Source of the DNA: FW021-bin31 sp964422465
GTDB taxonomy: Bacteria > Bacteroidota > Bacteroidia > Chitinophagales > Chitinophagaceae
Assembly: GCA_964422465.1 (NCBI GenBank)
Contig: CAYRBD010000047.1
Coordinates: forward strand, 1 to 25,330
Reading direction: 5' to 3'
DNA length: 25,330 bases
Made by a program: the position numbers and the translations under genes. This document shows positions 14,114-21,900 of the stretch, piece after piece (positions within the stretch are counted from its first letter, which is position 1; every line of letters starts with the position of its first letter). Below the pieces are notes generated by a model, which saw nothing but the letters and a program-made list of their open reading frames with translations, made no database searches and was not told where the DNA came from.

Positions 14114-15334
14114 TCATTCCAGATTGAAATGAGCCTCTGCCATTTCCCGGATGTTATCGCCAATGGCCAGGGAGGCGGTGGCGGCAGGGGAGGGCGCATT
14201 TAGCACGTGGATGCTGGTATCTTTATATTCTATTTTGAAATCATCCCGGGTATCCCCCTGTTTATTTAGCAGCAGGGCGCGTACCCCGGAACGTCCGGGT
14301 TTTATATCCGCCATCTCCAAACTGGGGATCAGCCTTTGTAAATTCTCTAAGAAAAGTTTTTTGGAAAAAGCCCGGCGGTATTCATTGATGCCAAAAGCCA
14401 TGTTGTTGAAAAACAACTTCCAGGTACCGCTATAACCCAATGCATCGCGGGTATCTTTCCAGTCGAAATCTTTTTTACCATATCCCTCTCTTTTAAAGGT
14501 AAATACTGCGTTGGGGCCGCACTCAATAGCTCCATTGGTCATCCGGGTAAAATGTACCCCCAGGAAGGGGAAGTCCGGATTGGGTACCGGGTAGATCAGG
14601 TTCCTGATTTTGTGTTTGGCTCTCTCTGTAAGTTCATAATAGTCTCCCCGGAAGCCTACGACCTGCTCCTGGAGTTGGACGTGGTTTTTTCTGGCCAGCC
14701 GGTCTGCCTGGAGGCCTCCACAAAAGATGATGTACCGGGACCTGAAGACTCCTTTATTCGTATGAAGAATGTTCAGATTGGCCTCTTTTCCAAACCCGGT
14801 AGCCTCAGTATTCAAATGAAGTTCGCTTTCAGGCTGAATGGCCCGGGCAAGTTCAACCATTTTTTCAGTGGCTGCCACGTAGTCAATGATTCCGGTATAG
14901 GGGACCCAAATACCGGCGATGCCCTCGCAAAAAGGCTCGTGTTCTTTGATCTGTGCAGGTGTTATTTTTTTGATATTGGACAAGCCGTTCTCCAACCCGG
15001 TTTTGAATATCTTGTCCAGATAGGGAAGTTCCGATTCCTGCGTGGCTACAATAACTTTTCCGCAAACATCGTGTGGAATATTATTTTCCTTTGCAAAAAC
15101 GGCCAGTTCGGCTCTGCCGCGAACACAATTTTGGGCTTTGAGGGAACCCGGTTTATAATAGATTCCACTATGCATTACGCCTGAATTATGGCCGGTTTGA
15201 TGGGCAGCCAGCCTTGGCTCCTTTTCAAAAAGTATAATCTTCAAATCCGGGTGATGCTGTTGCAATTTATAAAAAGTGGCGGCGCCTACTATGCCTCCGC
15301 CAACAATGGCAATGTCAAAGGTTTTATTTTCCAA
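14114..15334 (-). CDS. lhgO: L-2-hydroxyglutarate oxidase
   Basis: A 406-residue FAD-dependent oxidoreductase of the LhgO (YgaF) type, which oxidises L-2-hydroxyglutarate to 2-oxoglutarate and passes electrons to the respiratory chain. The dinucleotide-binding motif is IAIVGGGIVGAAT (8-20), the FAD-adjacent Glu-Lys follows at about 37, and the family hallmark HQTGHNSGVMHSGIYYKPGS lies near 45-64. The C-terminal block is LNAPSPAATASLAIGDNI. No ATG exists in frame before residue 54, so a TTG start at 15334 is used; a TAATTTTG promoter element about 27 nt upstream agrees. It helps clear a side product of 2-oxoglutarate-reducing enzymes. It converges with the inhibitor-like gene, only 5 nt apart, and is transcribed alone. 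Confidence 0.9.
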   Translation of the reverse strand: MENKTFDIAIVGGGIVGAATFYKLQQHHPDLKIILFEKEPRLAAHQTGHNSGVMHSGIYYKPGSLKAQNCVRGRAELAVFAKENNIPHDVCGKVIVATQESELPYLDKIFKTGLENGLSNIKKITPAQIKEHEPFCEGIAGIWVPYTGIIDYVAATEKMVELARAIQPESELHLNTEATGFGKEANLNILHTNKGVFRSRYIIFCGGLQADRLARKNHVQLQEQVVGFRGDYYELTERAKHKIRNLIYPVPNPDFPFLGVHFTRMTNGAIECGPNAVFTFKREGYGKKDFDWKDTRDALGYSGTWKLFFNNMAFGINEYRRAFSKKLFLENLQRLIPSLEMADIKPGRSGVRALLLNKQGDTRDDFKIEYKDTSIHVLNAPSPAATASLAIGDNIREMAEAHFNLE

Positions 15335-15360
15335 AAGAAAAATTTTTAAGTTTGAGAATA

Positions 15361-15368
15361 CAAAATTA
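15361..15368 (-). promoter_or_regulatory. -7 element of lhgO
   Basis: TAATTTTG on the minus strand matches TAnnTTTG. The start point would be near 15356, about 22 nt before the TTG start. No convincing -33 element is seen. It supports the unusual start codon. Confidence 0.5.
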
Positions 15369-15442
15369 AGATTTTTGAGGAAGAGATAAAATGTAACCTT
15401 CTGCTATGTAGGACACTCTATTAGTTCATGCTGTAAAAATGT

Positions 15443-15450
15443 TAACTTTG
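15443..15450 (+). promoter_or_regulatory. -7 element of the PTPS-folE operon
   Basis: TAACTTTG matches TAnnTTTG exactly. The start point near 15455 lies downstream of an in-frame ATG at 15439, so that ATG cannot be on this transcript. The true start of the gene is the ATG at 15472. Confidence 0.55.
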
Positions 15451-15471
15451 CAGTCAAATAATTTTCAGGTT

Positions 15472-15879
15472 ATGATTTTTCTTACGAGACGCGAACATTT
15501 TAATGCTGCCCACAAACTTTATAACCCCCGGTGGACGGACGAGAAAAATCAGGAGGTTTATGGAAAGTGTGCCAACCCCAACTGGCATGGCCACAATTAT
15601 ATCCTTTATATTACTGTAAAAGGGGAAATTAATGCAGATACCGGCTACCTATATGATGCAAAGAAGCTGAGCCGTATCATCAATGAGAAGGTGATCGATC
15701 AGGTAGATCACCGCAACCTGAACCTGGACGTGGAGTTTATGAAAGGGAAAATTTGCACTACTGAAGCCCTTGCTATCGGGATATGGGAACAACTAGAACC
15801 ACATATTAAAGAAGTGCAGCTGCATTCGGTAAAGTTGTTTGAAACGGAGAATATTTTTGTTGAATACTTTGGAAAATAA
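15472..15879 (+). CDS. 6-pyruvoyl-tetrahydropterin synthase (COG0720), CX5HGH type
   Basis: A 135-residue T-fold enzyme. The zinc ligands are His14 (HFNAAH), His39 and His41 (in CANPNWHGHNY). The catalytic cysteine is Cys33, and VDHRNLN (78-84) with the ETENIFVEY end (124-132) complete the family pattern. Cys33 and the HGH are five residues apart (CX5HGH), the signature of true PTPS that makes 6-pyruvoyl-tetrahydropterin, rather than the CX3HGH of QueD used for queuosine. Its partner folE starts 17 nt downstream, so the pair supplies the first two steps from GTP to tetrahydrobiopterin. A sepiapterin reductase is not in the window. I chose the ATG at 15472 because a promoter element covers the region behind the earlier ATG at 15439. 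Confidence 0.85.
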   Translation: MIFLTRREHFNAAHKLYNPRWTDEKNQEVYGKCANPNWHGHNYILYITVKGEINADTGYLYDAKKLSRIINEKVIDQVDHRNLNLDVEFMKGKICTTEALAIGIWEQLEPHIKEVQLHSVKLFETENIFVEYFGK

Positions 15880-15896
15880 GCTGTTATTTAATTATC

Positions 15897-16493
15897 ATGT
15901 CATATCAATTATTGGAAAAAAGCGATAAAGTAGTGACTGCCAGCCTAGTAGAAAACTATAAGCAGGTATTGGAAACGCTGGGGGAAGATATCTCCCGGGA
16001 TGGATTGAAAAAAACACCCCAGCGCATGGCGAAGTCAGTACAGTTTCTCACCCGGGGCTACCAGATGGACGCCCACGCGATCCTGAACGGCGCGCGTTTT
16101 GAGGAATCTTATAGTGAAATGGTGATCGTTAAAGATATTGAATTGTATTCTTTGTGTGAACACCACATGCTGCCTTTTTTTGGGAAGGCGCACATTGCCT
16201 ACATTCCTAATGGATATATTACGGGCCTGAGCAAACTGGCCCGGGTAGTAGAATGTTATGCCAGGCGGTTACAGGTGCAGGAGCGAATGACTCACCAAAT
16301 ATTGGATGCCATCAATGAGACCCTGCATCCCCAAGGGGTAGCCGTTGTTATTGAGGCCAAGCATCTTTGCATGATGATGCGCGGGGTACAAAAACAAAAT
16401 TCCGTAACCACGACTTCCGCTTTTTGTGGGCAGTTTGAACATGAGCCCACCCGCAGTGAGTTTATCCGCTTGATCAGTTCTGACTTGAGTTAG
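15897..16493 (+). CDS. folE: GTP cyclohydrolase I
   Basis: A 198-residue GTP cyclohydrolase I, which converts GTP to 7,8-dihydroneopterin triphosphate with formate release. The zinc site is Cys87 and His90 (SLCEHHMLPF, 85-94) with Cys158 (HLCMMMRGV, 156-164). Other signatures are GLKKTPQRMAKS (36-47), HIAYIPNGYITGLSKLAR (99-116), RRLQVQERMT (123-132) and the closing RSEFIRL. The length is normal. It shares an operon with the PTPS gene (17-nt gap), which argues for pterin cofactor synthesis, although its product also feeds folate synthesis. It converges on the NusG-like gene, 11 nt apart, with no room for a hairpin terminator between them. Confidence 0.95.
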   Translation: MSYQLLEKSDKVVTASLVENYKQVLETLGEDISRDGLKKTPQRMAKSVQFLTRGYQMDAHAILNGARFEESYSEMVIVKDIELYSLCEHHMLPFFGKAHIAYIPNGYITGLSKLARVVECYARRLQVQERMTHQILDAINETLHPQGVAVVIEAKHLCMMMRGVQKQNSVTTTSAFCGQFEHEPTRSEFIRLISSDLS

Positions 16494-16504
16494 ATAAGCC
16501 GTTC

Positions 16505-16999
16505 TTAATGGGAAAGTTTCTTCAACATGGCCAGGGGCAACTGCGCACGCAACGTTAGCCCCAGAGAAGTGATGTTCAGGACGGCTTTTCGTTTGTCAAG
16601 GTCAATTATAATACCCTGATATTCTTTGAAAGGCCCCTTGTCAATTTTAACCTCATCTCCTTTTTGATACAGCATGTTTATATCGGCATCCCGGCATTCT
16701 TCCAGAAAAGTATGAATGTCTTCAATTTCCTGATCTCTGATAATGGCAGGTTTACCAAGCCACCAGAGAAAGCGGGCCACACCGGGTGTTTCTAGAACAA
16801 GAGTCCGTTCCTGAGGATAAGATTCCAGGCGGATAAATACATAAGAAGTAAAAACCGGTACTTTTACCTTTTTTCGCCTGTCGCTCCACAATCGAATTTC
16901 TTCCCTTAAGGGGCAATAGACTTCAAAACCCTTGTCTGACAGCCGGTTAGCGACTTTTTTTTCACTCCTCGGATTAGTATATAGTACATACCAATGCAT
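16505..16999 (-). CDS. NusG/UpxY-family transcription antiterminator paralogue
   Basis: A 164-residue specialised NusG. The NGN domain covers about 1-105: MHWYVLYTNPRSEKKVANRL (1-20), then GFEVYCPLREEIRLWSDRRK (24-43) and VPVFTSYVFIRL (47-58). A KOW motif lies at 112-140 (KGDEVKIDKGPFKEYQGIII). The basic segment DRRKKVKVPVF is typical of the UpxY/LoaP group that helps RNA polymerase read through long polysaccharide or secondary metabolite operons. No such operon follows: the gene converges on folE. I chose the ATG at 16999. An in-frame extension to 17044 adds 15 residues that run across the -7 promoter element. Confidence 0.85.
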   Translation of the reverse strand: MHWYVLYTNPRSEKKVANRLSDKGFEVYCPLREEIRLWSDRRKKVKVPVFTSYVFIRLESYPQERTLVLETPGVARFLWWLGKPAIIRDQEIEDIHTFLEECRDADINMLYQKGDEVKIDKGPFKEYQGIIIDLDKRKAVLNITSLGLTLRAQLPLAMLKKLSH

Positions 17000-17024
17000 A
17001 GATACGCCTTGTAAAATGAGGTTA

Positions 17025-17032
17025 CAAAGATA
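17025..17032 (-). promoter_or_regulatory. -7 element of the NusG-like gene
   Basis: TATCTTTG on the minus strand matches TAnnTTTG. It lies between the sprT-like stop (17067) and the nusG-like start, with a predicted leader of about 20 nt. It suggests that the gene is expressed independently of the bactofilin-sprT operon upstream. No good -33 element is seen. Confidence 0.5.
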
Positions 17033-17066
17033 AGGAAAGGTCATGAAATACCTTTTATGCTGAGGG

Positions 17067-17687
17067 TTATTCGGTAACTTTCCGCACCTCGTACAGAGGG
17101 CTGAAAATATACAGATGGCCTGTGCGCAGGCTTCTGCATTCGTAACGTTTCCGCAACCTGCGTCCGCGGCGAAAGGGTTCGCCTCCCGGAGTCAGGAAAT
17201 GGTCTCCCTCTGACAAGTCTTCTACCAGGCAACTGCCGGGGCGGGGGGCATCGTATTTTCTCAGGCTCCGAACCAGCTGGTCATCCGAGCAGGAACGAGC
17301 CGCCGGATTTTTCATGTAATGGTGTACGGCCCGGGCAATATCTACCGGAAATACGACAGATAGATCCAATTGCCGGAGGAACAGCCTGAATACGTGTTTC
17401 CATTCCTTGCCGTGGGGCGCAATGTGTGGTCCATAAGATTCGAAAGCCTGCAGGTGAGCCAGTTCATGCATCAGGGTAAGTAAGAAAGCATATTTATTTA
17501 AATCTCCATTTATGGAAATCCGGTGCCCATGCCCATTGTGTGGCCTGCGGTAATCTCCTAAAATACTCCTGCGGCGACGGGTAATGGTCAGGCTGACTTT
17601 ATATCGGGTCAGGTAAGAGGCCACAAGTGGGTAAGTCCCCTCAGGCACATATTTTTTTAGAAATTCCAGGGCAACTGCTTTTGGCAT
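17067..17687 (-). CDS. SprT-like zinc metalloprotease domain protein
   Basis: A 206-residue soluble protein with a zincin active site: MHELAH (His74, Glu75, His78) and a third ligand candidate His92 in APHGKEWKHVF, the arrangement of SprT/Spartan-like domains. The C-terminal part (about 160-205) has the pattern LSEGDHFLTPGGEPFRRG with RLRKRYECRSLRTGHLYIF, which I associate with Bacteroidota SprT-like proteins and may bind nucleic acid because it is Arg-rich. Eukaryotic relatives cleave DNA-protein crosslinks; the bacterial role is poorly known. The start is 9 nt from the stop of the preceding membrane protein gene, so it belongs to the same operon. Confidence 0.8.
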   Translation of the reverse strand: MPKAVALEFLKKYVPEGTYPLVASYLTRYKVSLTITRRRRSILGDYRRPHNGHGHRISINGDLNKYAFLLTLMHELAHLQAFESYGPHIAPHGKEWKHVFRLFLRQLDLSVVFPVDIARAVHHYMKNPAARSCSDDQLVRSLRKYDAPRPGSCLVEDLSEGDHFLTPGGEPFRRGRRLRKRYECRSLRTGHLYIFSPLYEVRKVTE

Positions 17688-17696
17688 AAATCAGGA

Positions 17697-18083
17697 TCAT
17701 TGTGAAGAAGATCTTGCAGCCTTCATCAGACTCCAGGTTTCCAGGATGGTGTAAAGGATATAAAGCAGAAAAAATAAGATTAATGTGCCGATACTTAGAG
17801 AAGACCGAAACAGAAAAGCATAAACGAGGATGCCGATTGCACAAATAAACAACTTGACGAAGGTAGAAAGGTAAACCTGCCGCACGAAGGTATGCTGGCT
17901 GTTGCCCTTGATCCCTTTCATGCTGAAATGATAGGAAAGAGCAGTTACCACAGCAAGAACTACGTTTCCCAACATCCCTGCAACATGCTCAATCCCCAAG
18001 CCTTCCAGCGTTTGTGAATAGGCAATGCCTAAGCCATTGATGCCGCAAAATATGACGATAAGTATAATGTAAAACCTGTCCAT
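17697..18083 (-). CDS. Small four-helix membrane protein next to AtpZ
   Basis: A 128-residue inner membrane protein with four hydrophobic segments, at about 3-22, 35-53, 70-90 and 97-118. In Bacteroidota a protein of this size and shape often lies between the AtpZ-like gene and atpB of the F0F1-ATP synthase operon, and is thought to be subunit I-like. Here no atpB follows. It is separated by 3 nt from the AtpZ-like gene and by 9 nt from the sprT-like gene, so all belong to one transcript. There are no catalytic motifs, and the function is inferred from position only. Confidence 0.7.
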   Translation of the reverse strand: MDRFYIILIVIFCGINGLGIAYSQTLEGLGIEHVAGMLGNVVLAVVTALSYHFSMKGIKGNSQHTFVRQVYLSTFVKLFICAIGILVYAFLFRSSLSIGTLILFFLLYILYTILETWSLMKAARSSSQ

Positions 18084-18086
18084 TGC

Positions 18087-18323
18087 TTATTTGTTGTTAG
18101 TCACCTTTATTAATCGCCACAAAATTACGGCTAATGCCAAAAATGGAAAAATAATAAGGCAAACCGGAAGTTCCAGTCCCAGCCATTGATCTGTTTTGAG
18201 CCCCAGAAAAGTAGCGCCACCAAGCCAGACCAGCATTTCAGTCGCCAACCCTGTATAACGCAACCAACTGTTATCAGTTTTACCTTTGGAAACTTTTTGC
18301 AATGAACCTTTCCTTTTCGACAT
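18087..18323 (-). CDS. AtpZ/AtpI-family membrane protein
   Basis: A 78-residue protein with a basic N terminus (MSKRKGSLQKVSKGK) and two membrane helices, at about 26-44 and 52-71. The first carries TEMLVWLGGATFLGLKTDQW, the usual AtpZ (putative F0F1-ATPase accessory) pattern with the Gly-rich hairpin and the aspartate in the loop. Members assist ATP synthase assembly or magnesium/calcium movement. The start at 18323 lies 44 nt inside the bactofilin gene, in another frame. A later start at the TTG around 18302 is possible and would still overlap. The ATP synthase structural genes are not nearby. Confidence 0.8.
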   Translation of the reverse strand: MSKRKGSLQKVSKGKTDNSWLRYTGLATEMLVWLGGATFLGLKTDQWLGLELPVCLIIFPFLALAVILWRLIKVTNNK

Positions 18324-18855
18324 TTTTCTTTAGCGGTGAATTATTGCTGAATTTGCTGACCGGTGGGTTGGTAGTGGCAGCAGGGGCAGCTTTCTCTTCC
18401 TTTTCTGATTGGGTACCCTGTGGGCCGGGCAAGGTGATTTTGTCCTTCATGGTACAGTTTCCGTTGAACCGCACGGTGGGTTCCATTGCCAGATGGGCCG
18501 TTAGCACATCCCCTTCAATATTGGCTTCTGATTTCAGAGATAAGGTGTCCTGAACGGTAAGTGTACCTTTTAAGGTACCATGAATTTCTCCCCGGACACA
18601 TTCAATTCTTCCTTCTACCAGACCGCCCTGACCGATTGTTACCTTAGCTTTGGAATAAACATTTCCGGTAACATTGCCTTCAATCCGCAAATCCTCTTCA
18701 CAAAAAACATTGCCTTTTACCCGGGTGCCTCTTGAGATAACATTCTCGCGGGCGGAGGGTCTTGTGGTGGAGCGTGGAGGCTCATTTGTATGGGGTACCT
18801 GCGTAGAAGGCGGATCATAACTTGTCGGCGTGCTCTCCTCTTTACGTGTAAACAT
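18280..18855 (-). CDS. Bactofilin (polymer-forming cytoskeletal protein)
   Basis: A 191-residue bactofilin. The N-terminal tail (1-38) is polar and Pro/Thr/Ser-rich. The beta-helix core (about 40-135) shows the Gly/Val-rich rungs, for example VKGNVFCEEDLRIEGNVTGN (46-65), VEGRIECVRGEIHGTLKGTL (80-99) and ANIEGDVLTAHLAMEPTVRF (111-130). The C-terminal tail is Ala/Pro/Lys-rich. Bactofilins polymerise without nucleotide into membrane-bound filaments that guide cell wall enzymes. It is the first gene of the minus-strand operon that continues with the AtpZ-like gene, the small membrane protein and the sprT-like gene. Its stop lies 44 nt inside the AtpZ-like gene. Confidence 0.9.
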   Translation of the reverse strand: MFTRKEESTPTSYDPPSTQVPHTNEPPRSTTRPSARENVISRGTRVKGNVFCEEDLRIEGNVTGNVYSKAKVTIGQGGLVEGRIECVRGEIHGTLKGTLTVQDTLSLKSEANIEGDVLTAHLAMEPTVRFNGNCTMKDKITLPGPQGTQSEKEEKAAPAATTNPPVSKFSNNSPLKKNVEKERFIAKSFQR

Positions 18856-18860
18856 GAAAA

Positions 18861-18890
18861 TTGTTTTTATTAATTAAAAAAATAAATTTG
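18861..18890 (+). promoter_or_regulatory. Possible promoter of the SprE-like gene
   Basis: TTG (18861-18863), a 19-nt spacer and TAAATTTG (18883-18890) fit the -33/-7 pattern. The leader would be about 87 nt. A weaker alternative, TACCTTAG at 18964-18971, lies right before the start. The element overlaps the bactofilin leader on the other strand. Confidence 0.4.
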
Positions 18891-18912
18891 CATTTTACAT
18901 AGGTACCTACTG

Positions 18913-18920
18913 CAAATATA
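18913..18920 (-). promoter_or_regulatory. -7 element of the bactofilin operon
   Basis: TATATTTG on the minus strand matches TAnnTTTG; the start point would fall near 18908, giving a leader of about 52 nt. The 8-bp palindrome AGGTACCT (18901-18908) lies exactly at the predicted start. No clear -33 TTTG is seen. Confidence 0.5.
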
Positions 18921-18983
18921 ACAAAACATCTCTATAGTCAGAAATAACCATACTAAAATAATGTACCTTAGCGTTGCTATTTC

Positions 18984-21900
18984 ATGCCTTTGTTAAAGAG
19001 AACATATCTTCTTTTCATGGTCCTACTTGGATTATCCAACGTAGGAAGTGCTCAAAAAATTGTGATAAATGAGGCAGATTCTTCGTGGAAGGGAGAAGAA
19101 ATTCCTTCGGATGTTCTTTCCAAAAAAAAATTTACTTTCAGCAGGCGTTTGTATCAAAACCTGGTTACAAGGTTTAATTATTATTACAATGCTGACCGGA
19201 TAATGAAAGAGGCGCTGGAAGGCGCCCAGCGGATCCATCAGGATAATTATGATTCTGTCTTGACTTTTTATCCTTATACTGTCAAAGATATGCAGCAGTT
19301 TGAGGGCCGATTGGATTCTGTTATTTTAACTGCGGGTATTGGTATTCAGGTGCACGATCCACGTGGAAAGTGGATTGATGATTTGTATTTTCTGATAGGA
19401 CAGGCCAATTTTTTTAAAGAAAAGGACAGCGAAGCTATAGCCGCTTTCAGATATATTATAAAAAACAACGGTGAAAAAGATGAGGAAGGCCGTCCGGAAC
19501 TGATTGGCAGCAGGGCTTTTCATTCGGAGAAGAATATTTCCATCGTGAGCCCGGAAAAAAAGAAGAATCCCTCACACCCACCTGCTCGAAACGATGCTTT
19601 TCTCTGGCTAACCAGAGCCTACAGGCAGGCAGGAGCGCCAGATGCTGCTGCTGCGCTCTTCAATTCTCTTCAGGCAGACCCCCGGCTACCGGAAAGGCTT
19701 CGGGGGAAATTGATTGCGTTAGAAGCCGAGCGTTACCTCCGGGAAGCAGAACCGGATTCTGCCCTTAGCCCCCTGAAGCAGGCAATTGCACTACAACCCG
19801 ATAAACAGTTGAAAGCCCGATGGCAATTTATATTGGCTCAGCTTTACGAAGAAAAAGGACAATGGGAAGAAGCCTTTGGGAACTATGGAAGAGTAGAACT
19901 GTTTTCCCCTACGCCTCTGATGAATTTTTATGCGCGGTTGAGCCAAACCCGGATACGGGTATTACGTGACCTGCATGATTTTGGGCGGAGTAGCGAACCT
20001 CTGCTGACAATGGCCAGGAAAGAGAAATATTCCCGCTTCAGAAGTATCATATATTATAATTTGGGTAAGTTGGCCTTGCAGGCGGGGTATCCCGGAGAAG
20101 GGATCGGATATTTGAAGAAGAGCCTCAATTACAATCCCAATAAGACGAAGACCCATTTCAGGGCCTATTCTCTTTTGGCTACTTATTTCTACGACCATTA
20201 TGATTATCGTAACGCCAAAGCTTATTATGACAGCGCGGCGGCCCTGGCGCCAGCTCCGGATCCGGTTATTGATCTCCGCCAAAGGATTTTGGCAGAGGTG
20301 GTAAAAAATCTGGATATCATAAGCAAAGAAGACAGTTTGCGCTCGCTGGCTTTTTTGCCCCGGGATTCTTTAATGGAATATCTGAATGGAATTGTGAACG
20401 ACAGCCTGAAGATCCGTAAAAAACGCAATCGCATTCTGGAAGGTCCTGCGACTCAAAAAAATGGACTTTTTGGTCTCAATAACAAGAACCTGATGGACCG
20501 GGAAGAGAAGAAAAATTCAGCCGGAGGATGGTATTTTTATAACAATACAGCAAAGGCACAAGGCTTTTCAGAATTCAAAACAAAATGGGGAACCCGGAAA
20601 CTTGGAGATGACTGGCGGCTGAGCCATCCGAACCAGCCGGTAGCGCCTGCAGGCAAACAACAAACGCCGGTGCTGGCAACGGCGTCACAGCCCGAAACCA
20701 AAGAGGGAGAAGCCGGTCAACTGCTTCGAAAGTTATTGGATCCCCTTCCGCTCAGTCCGGGAAAATTAAAGGCATCCGACAGCCTGAAAATGAAAGCCCG
20801 GCATCGGAATGTAAACCTCTTTTTTACGCAATTGGAATCGGATACGGCAACCCTGATGGCCATTGACAGCCTGTTGAAATGGCATCCACAAAACCCCTAT
20901 CTGGATGATCTGTATTATAAACTATATCTGATATACTCAAGAATGCCCGATGCCGAAAAGGCAGCTTATTATAAGCAGTTGCTCCAATCTCGTTTCGGGA
21001 CGAGCAGGTATGCGGCCTTGTTGAACAAGAAACCGGCAAATAATGGCGGAACAACATTGGCAACTACCATTATGCATTTGTACGATTCTGCTTATATCAG
21101 CTATTTAACGGGTTCTTACGGAAAAATTCCCAAATTGCGGGACAGCGCTTTATACCTGGATCCCAGAAATAAACAAAAGGGACGGTTTAATCTTCTTAAT
21201 GCCATGATGATCCTTAAAACACGGTCAGACAGCGCCGGCATAATTGCACTAAACCGTGTCATCCGGGAGGAGGCTGCCGATACCCCTATTGTGGATCAGG
21301 CCCGGCGTATCCTGAATGCCCTTCAGCACAAAGATGATCTGGTGGAACACCTGATGAACCTCCAGCTAAAGGAAGAATCTGCTGCTCCCGCAAAAACAGA
21401 TCAGAAGAAGAGAACTGAAAGGGAGAAACCGGTAGCTCATCCTGCCTTAAGCGCCATTGCGAATAATAACCGGGTGCAAACAAGAAAAGAGCCCCCGGCC
21501 CAAAACCTTCCCCATCAAGTGAACCCCGTTCCCGATCTGGTAGGGGATAGCCTCCAGAAGAAGCGGTTCCGTGAAGAAGCGCTGAAAGAATTGGCCAAAA
21601 AACGTGCAGACAGTCTTGCAGCAGCCGACAGCCTGCAAAAAGCAGCAGCTAAGCCGCTTACGCCTTATAAAGTAGAGCGGCAGATTCCCTATTTTGTTAT
21701 TCTGTCTTTCAATCATATTAATGGAGACCTGATTAAAAATACCTTACAAGCTTTTTCGGAATACAATCACAGCAACCACGCCGGAGATTCCATTGAGGTT
21801 AGTTCTTTTGTGCTTTCTCACAACCAGGTGGTGCTTATCTTTCGGTTGTTTAAGAATGAAACAGGGGCTTTGCTTTACTATCAGGAATTGAAGAAAAAGG

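Noticed and set aside
14552..15184. 210-residue open frame on the plus strand
   Set aside because: It lies wholly antisense to lhgO, whose protein is clearly conserved. The translation shows no family motifs.
15439..15471. Longer start for the PTPS gene (ATG at 15439)
   Set aside because: A perfect TAACTTTG element at 15443-15450 lies behind this ATG, and the added residues (LTLQSNNFQV) do not belong to the family N terminus.
17041..17232. 63-residue minus-strand open frame overlapping the SprT-like gene end
   Set aside because: It is a second frame of the sprT-like coding sequence with an Arg/Pro-rich, random-looking translation.
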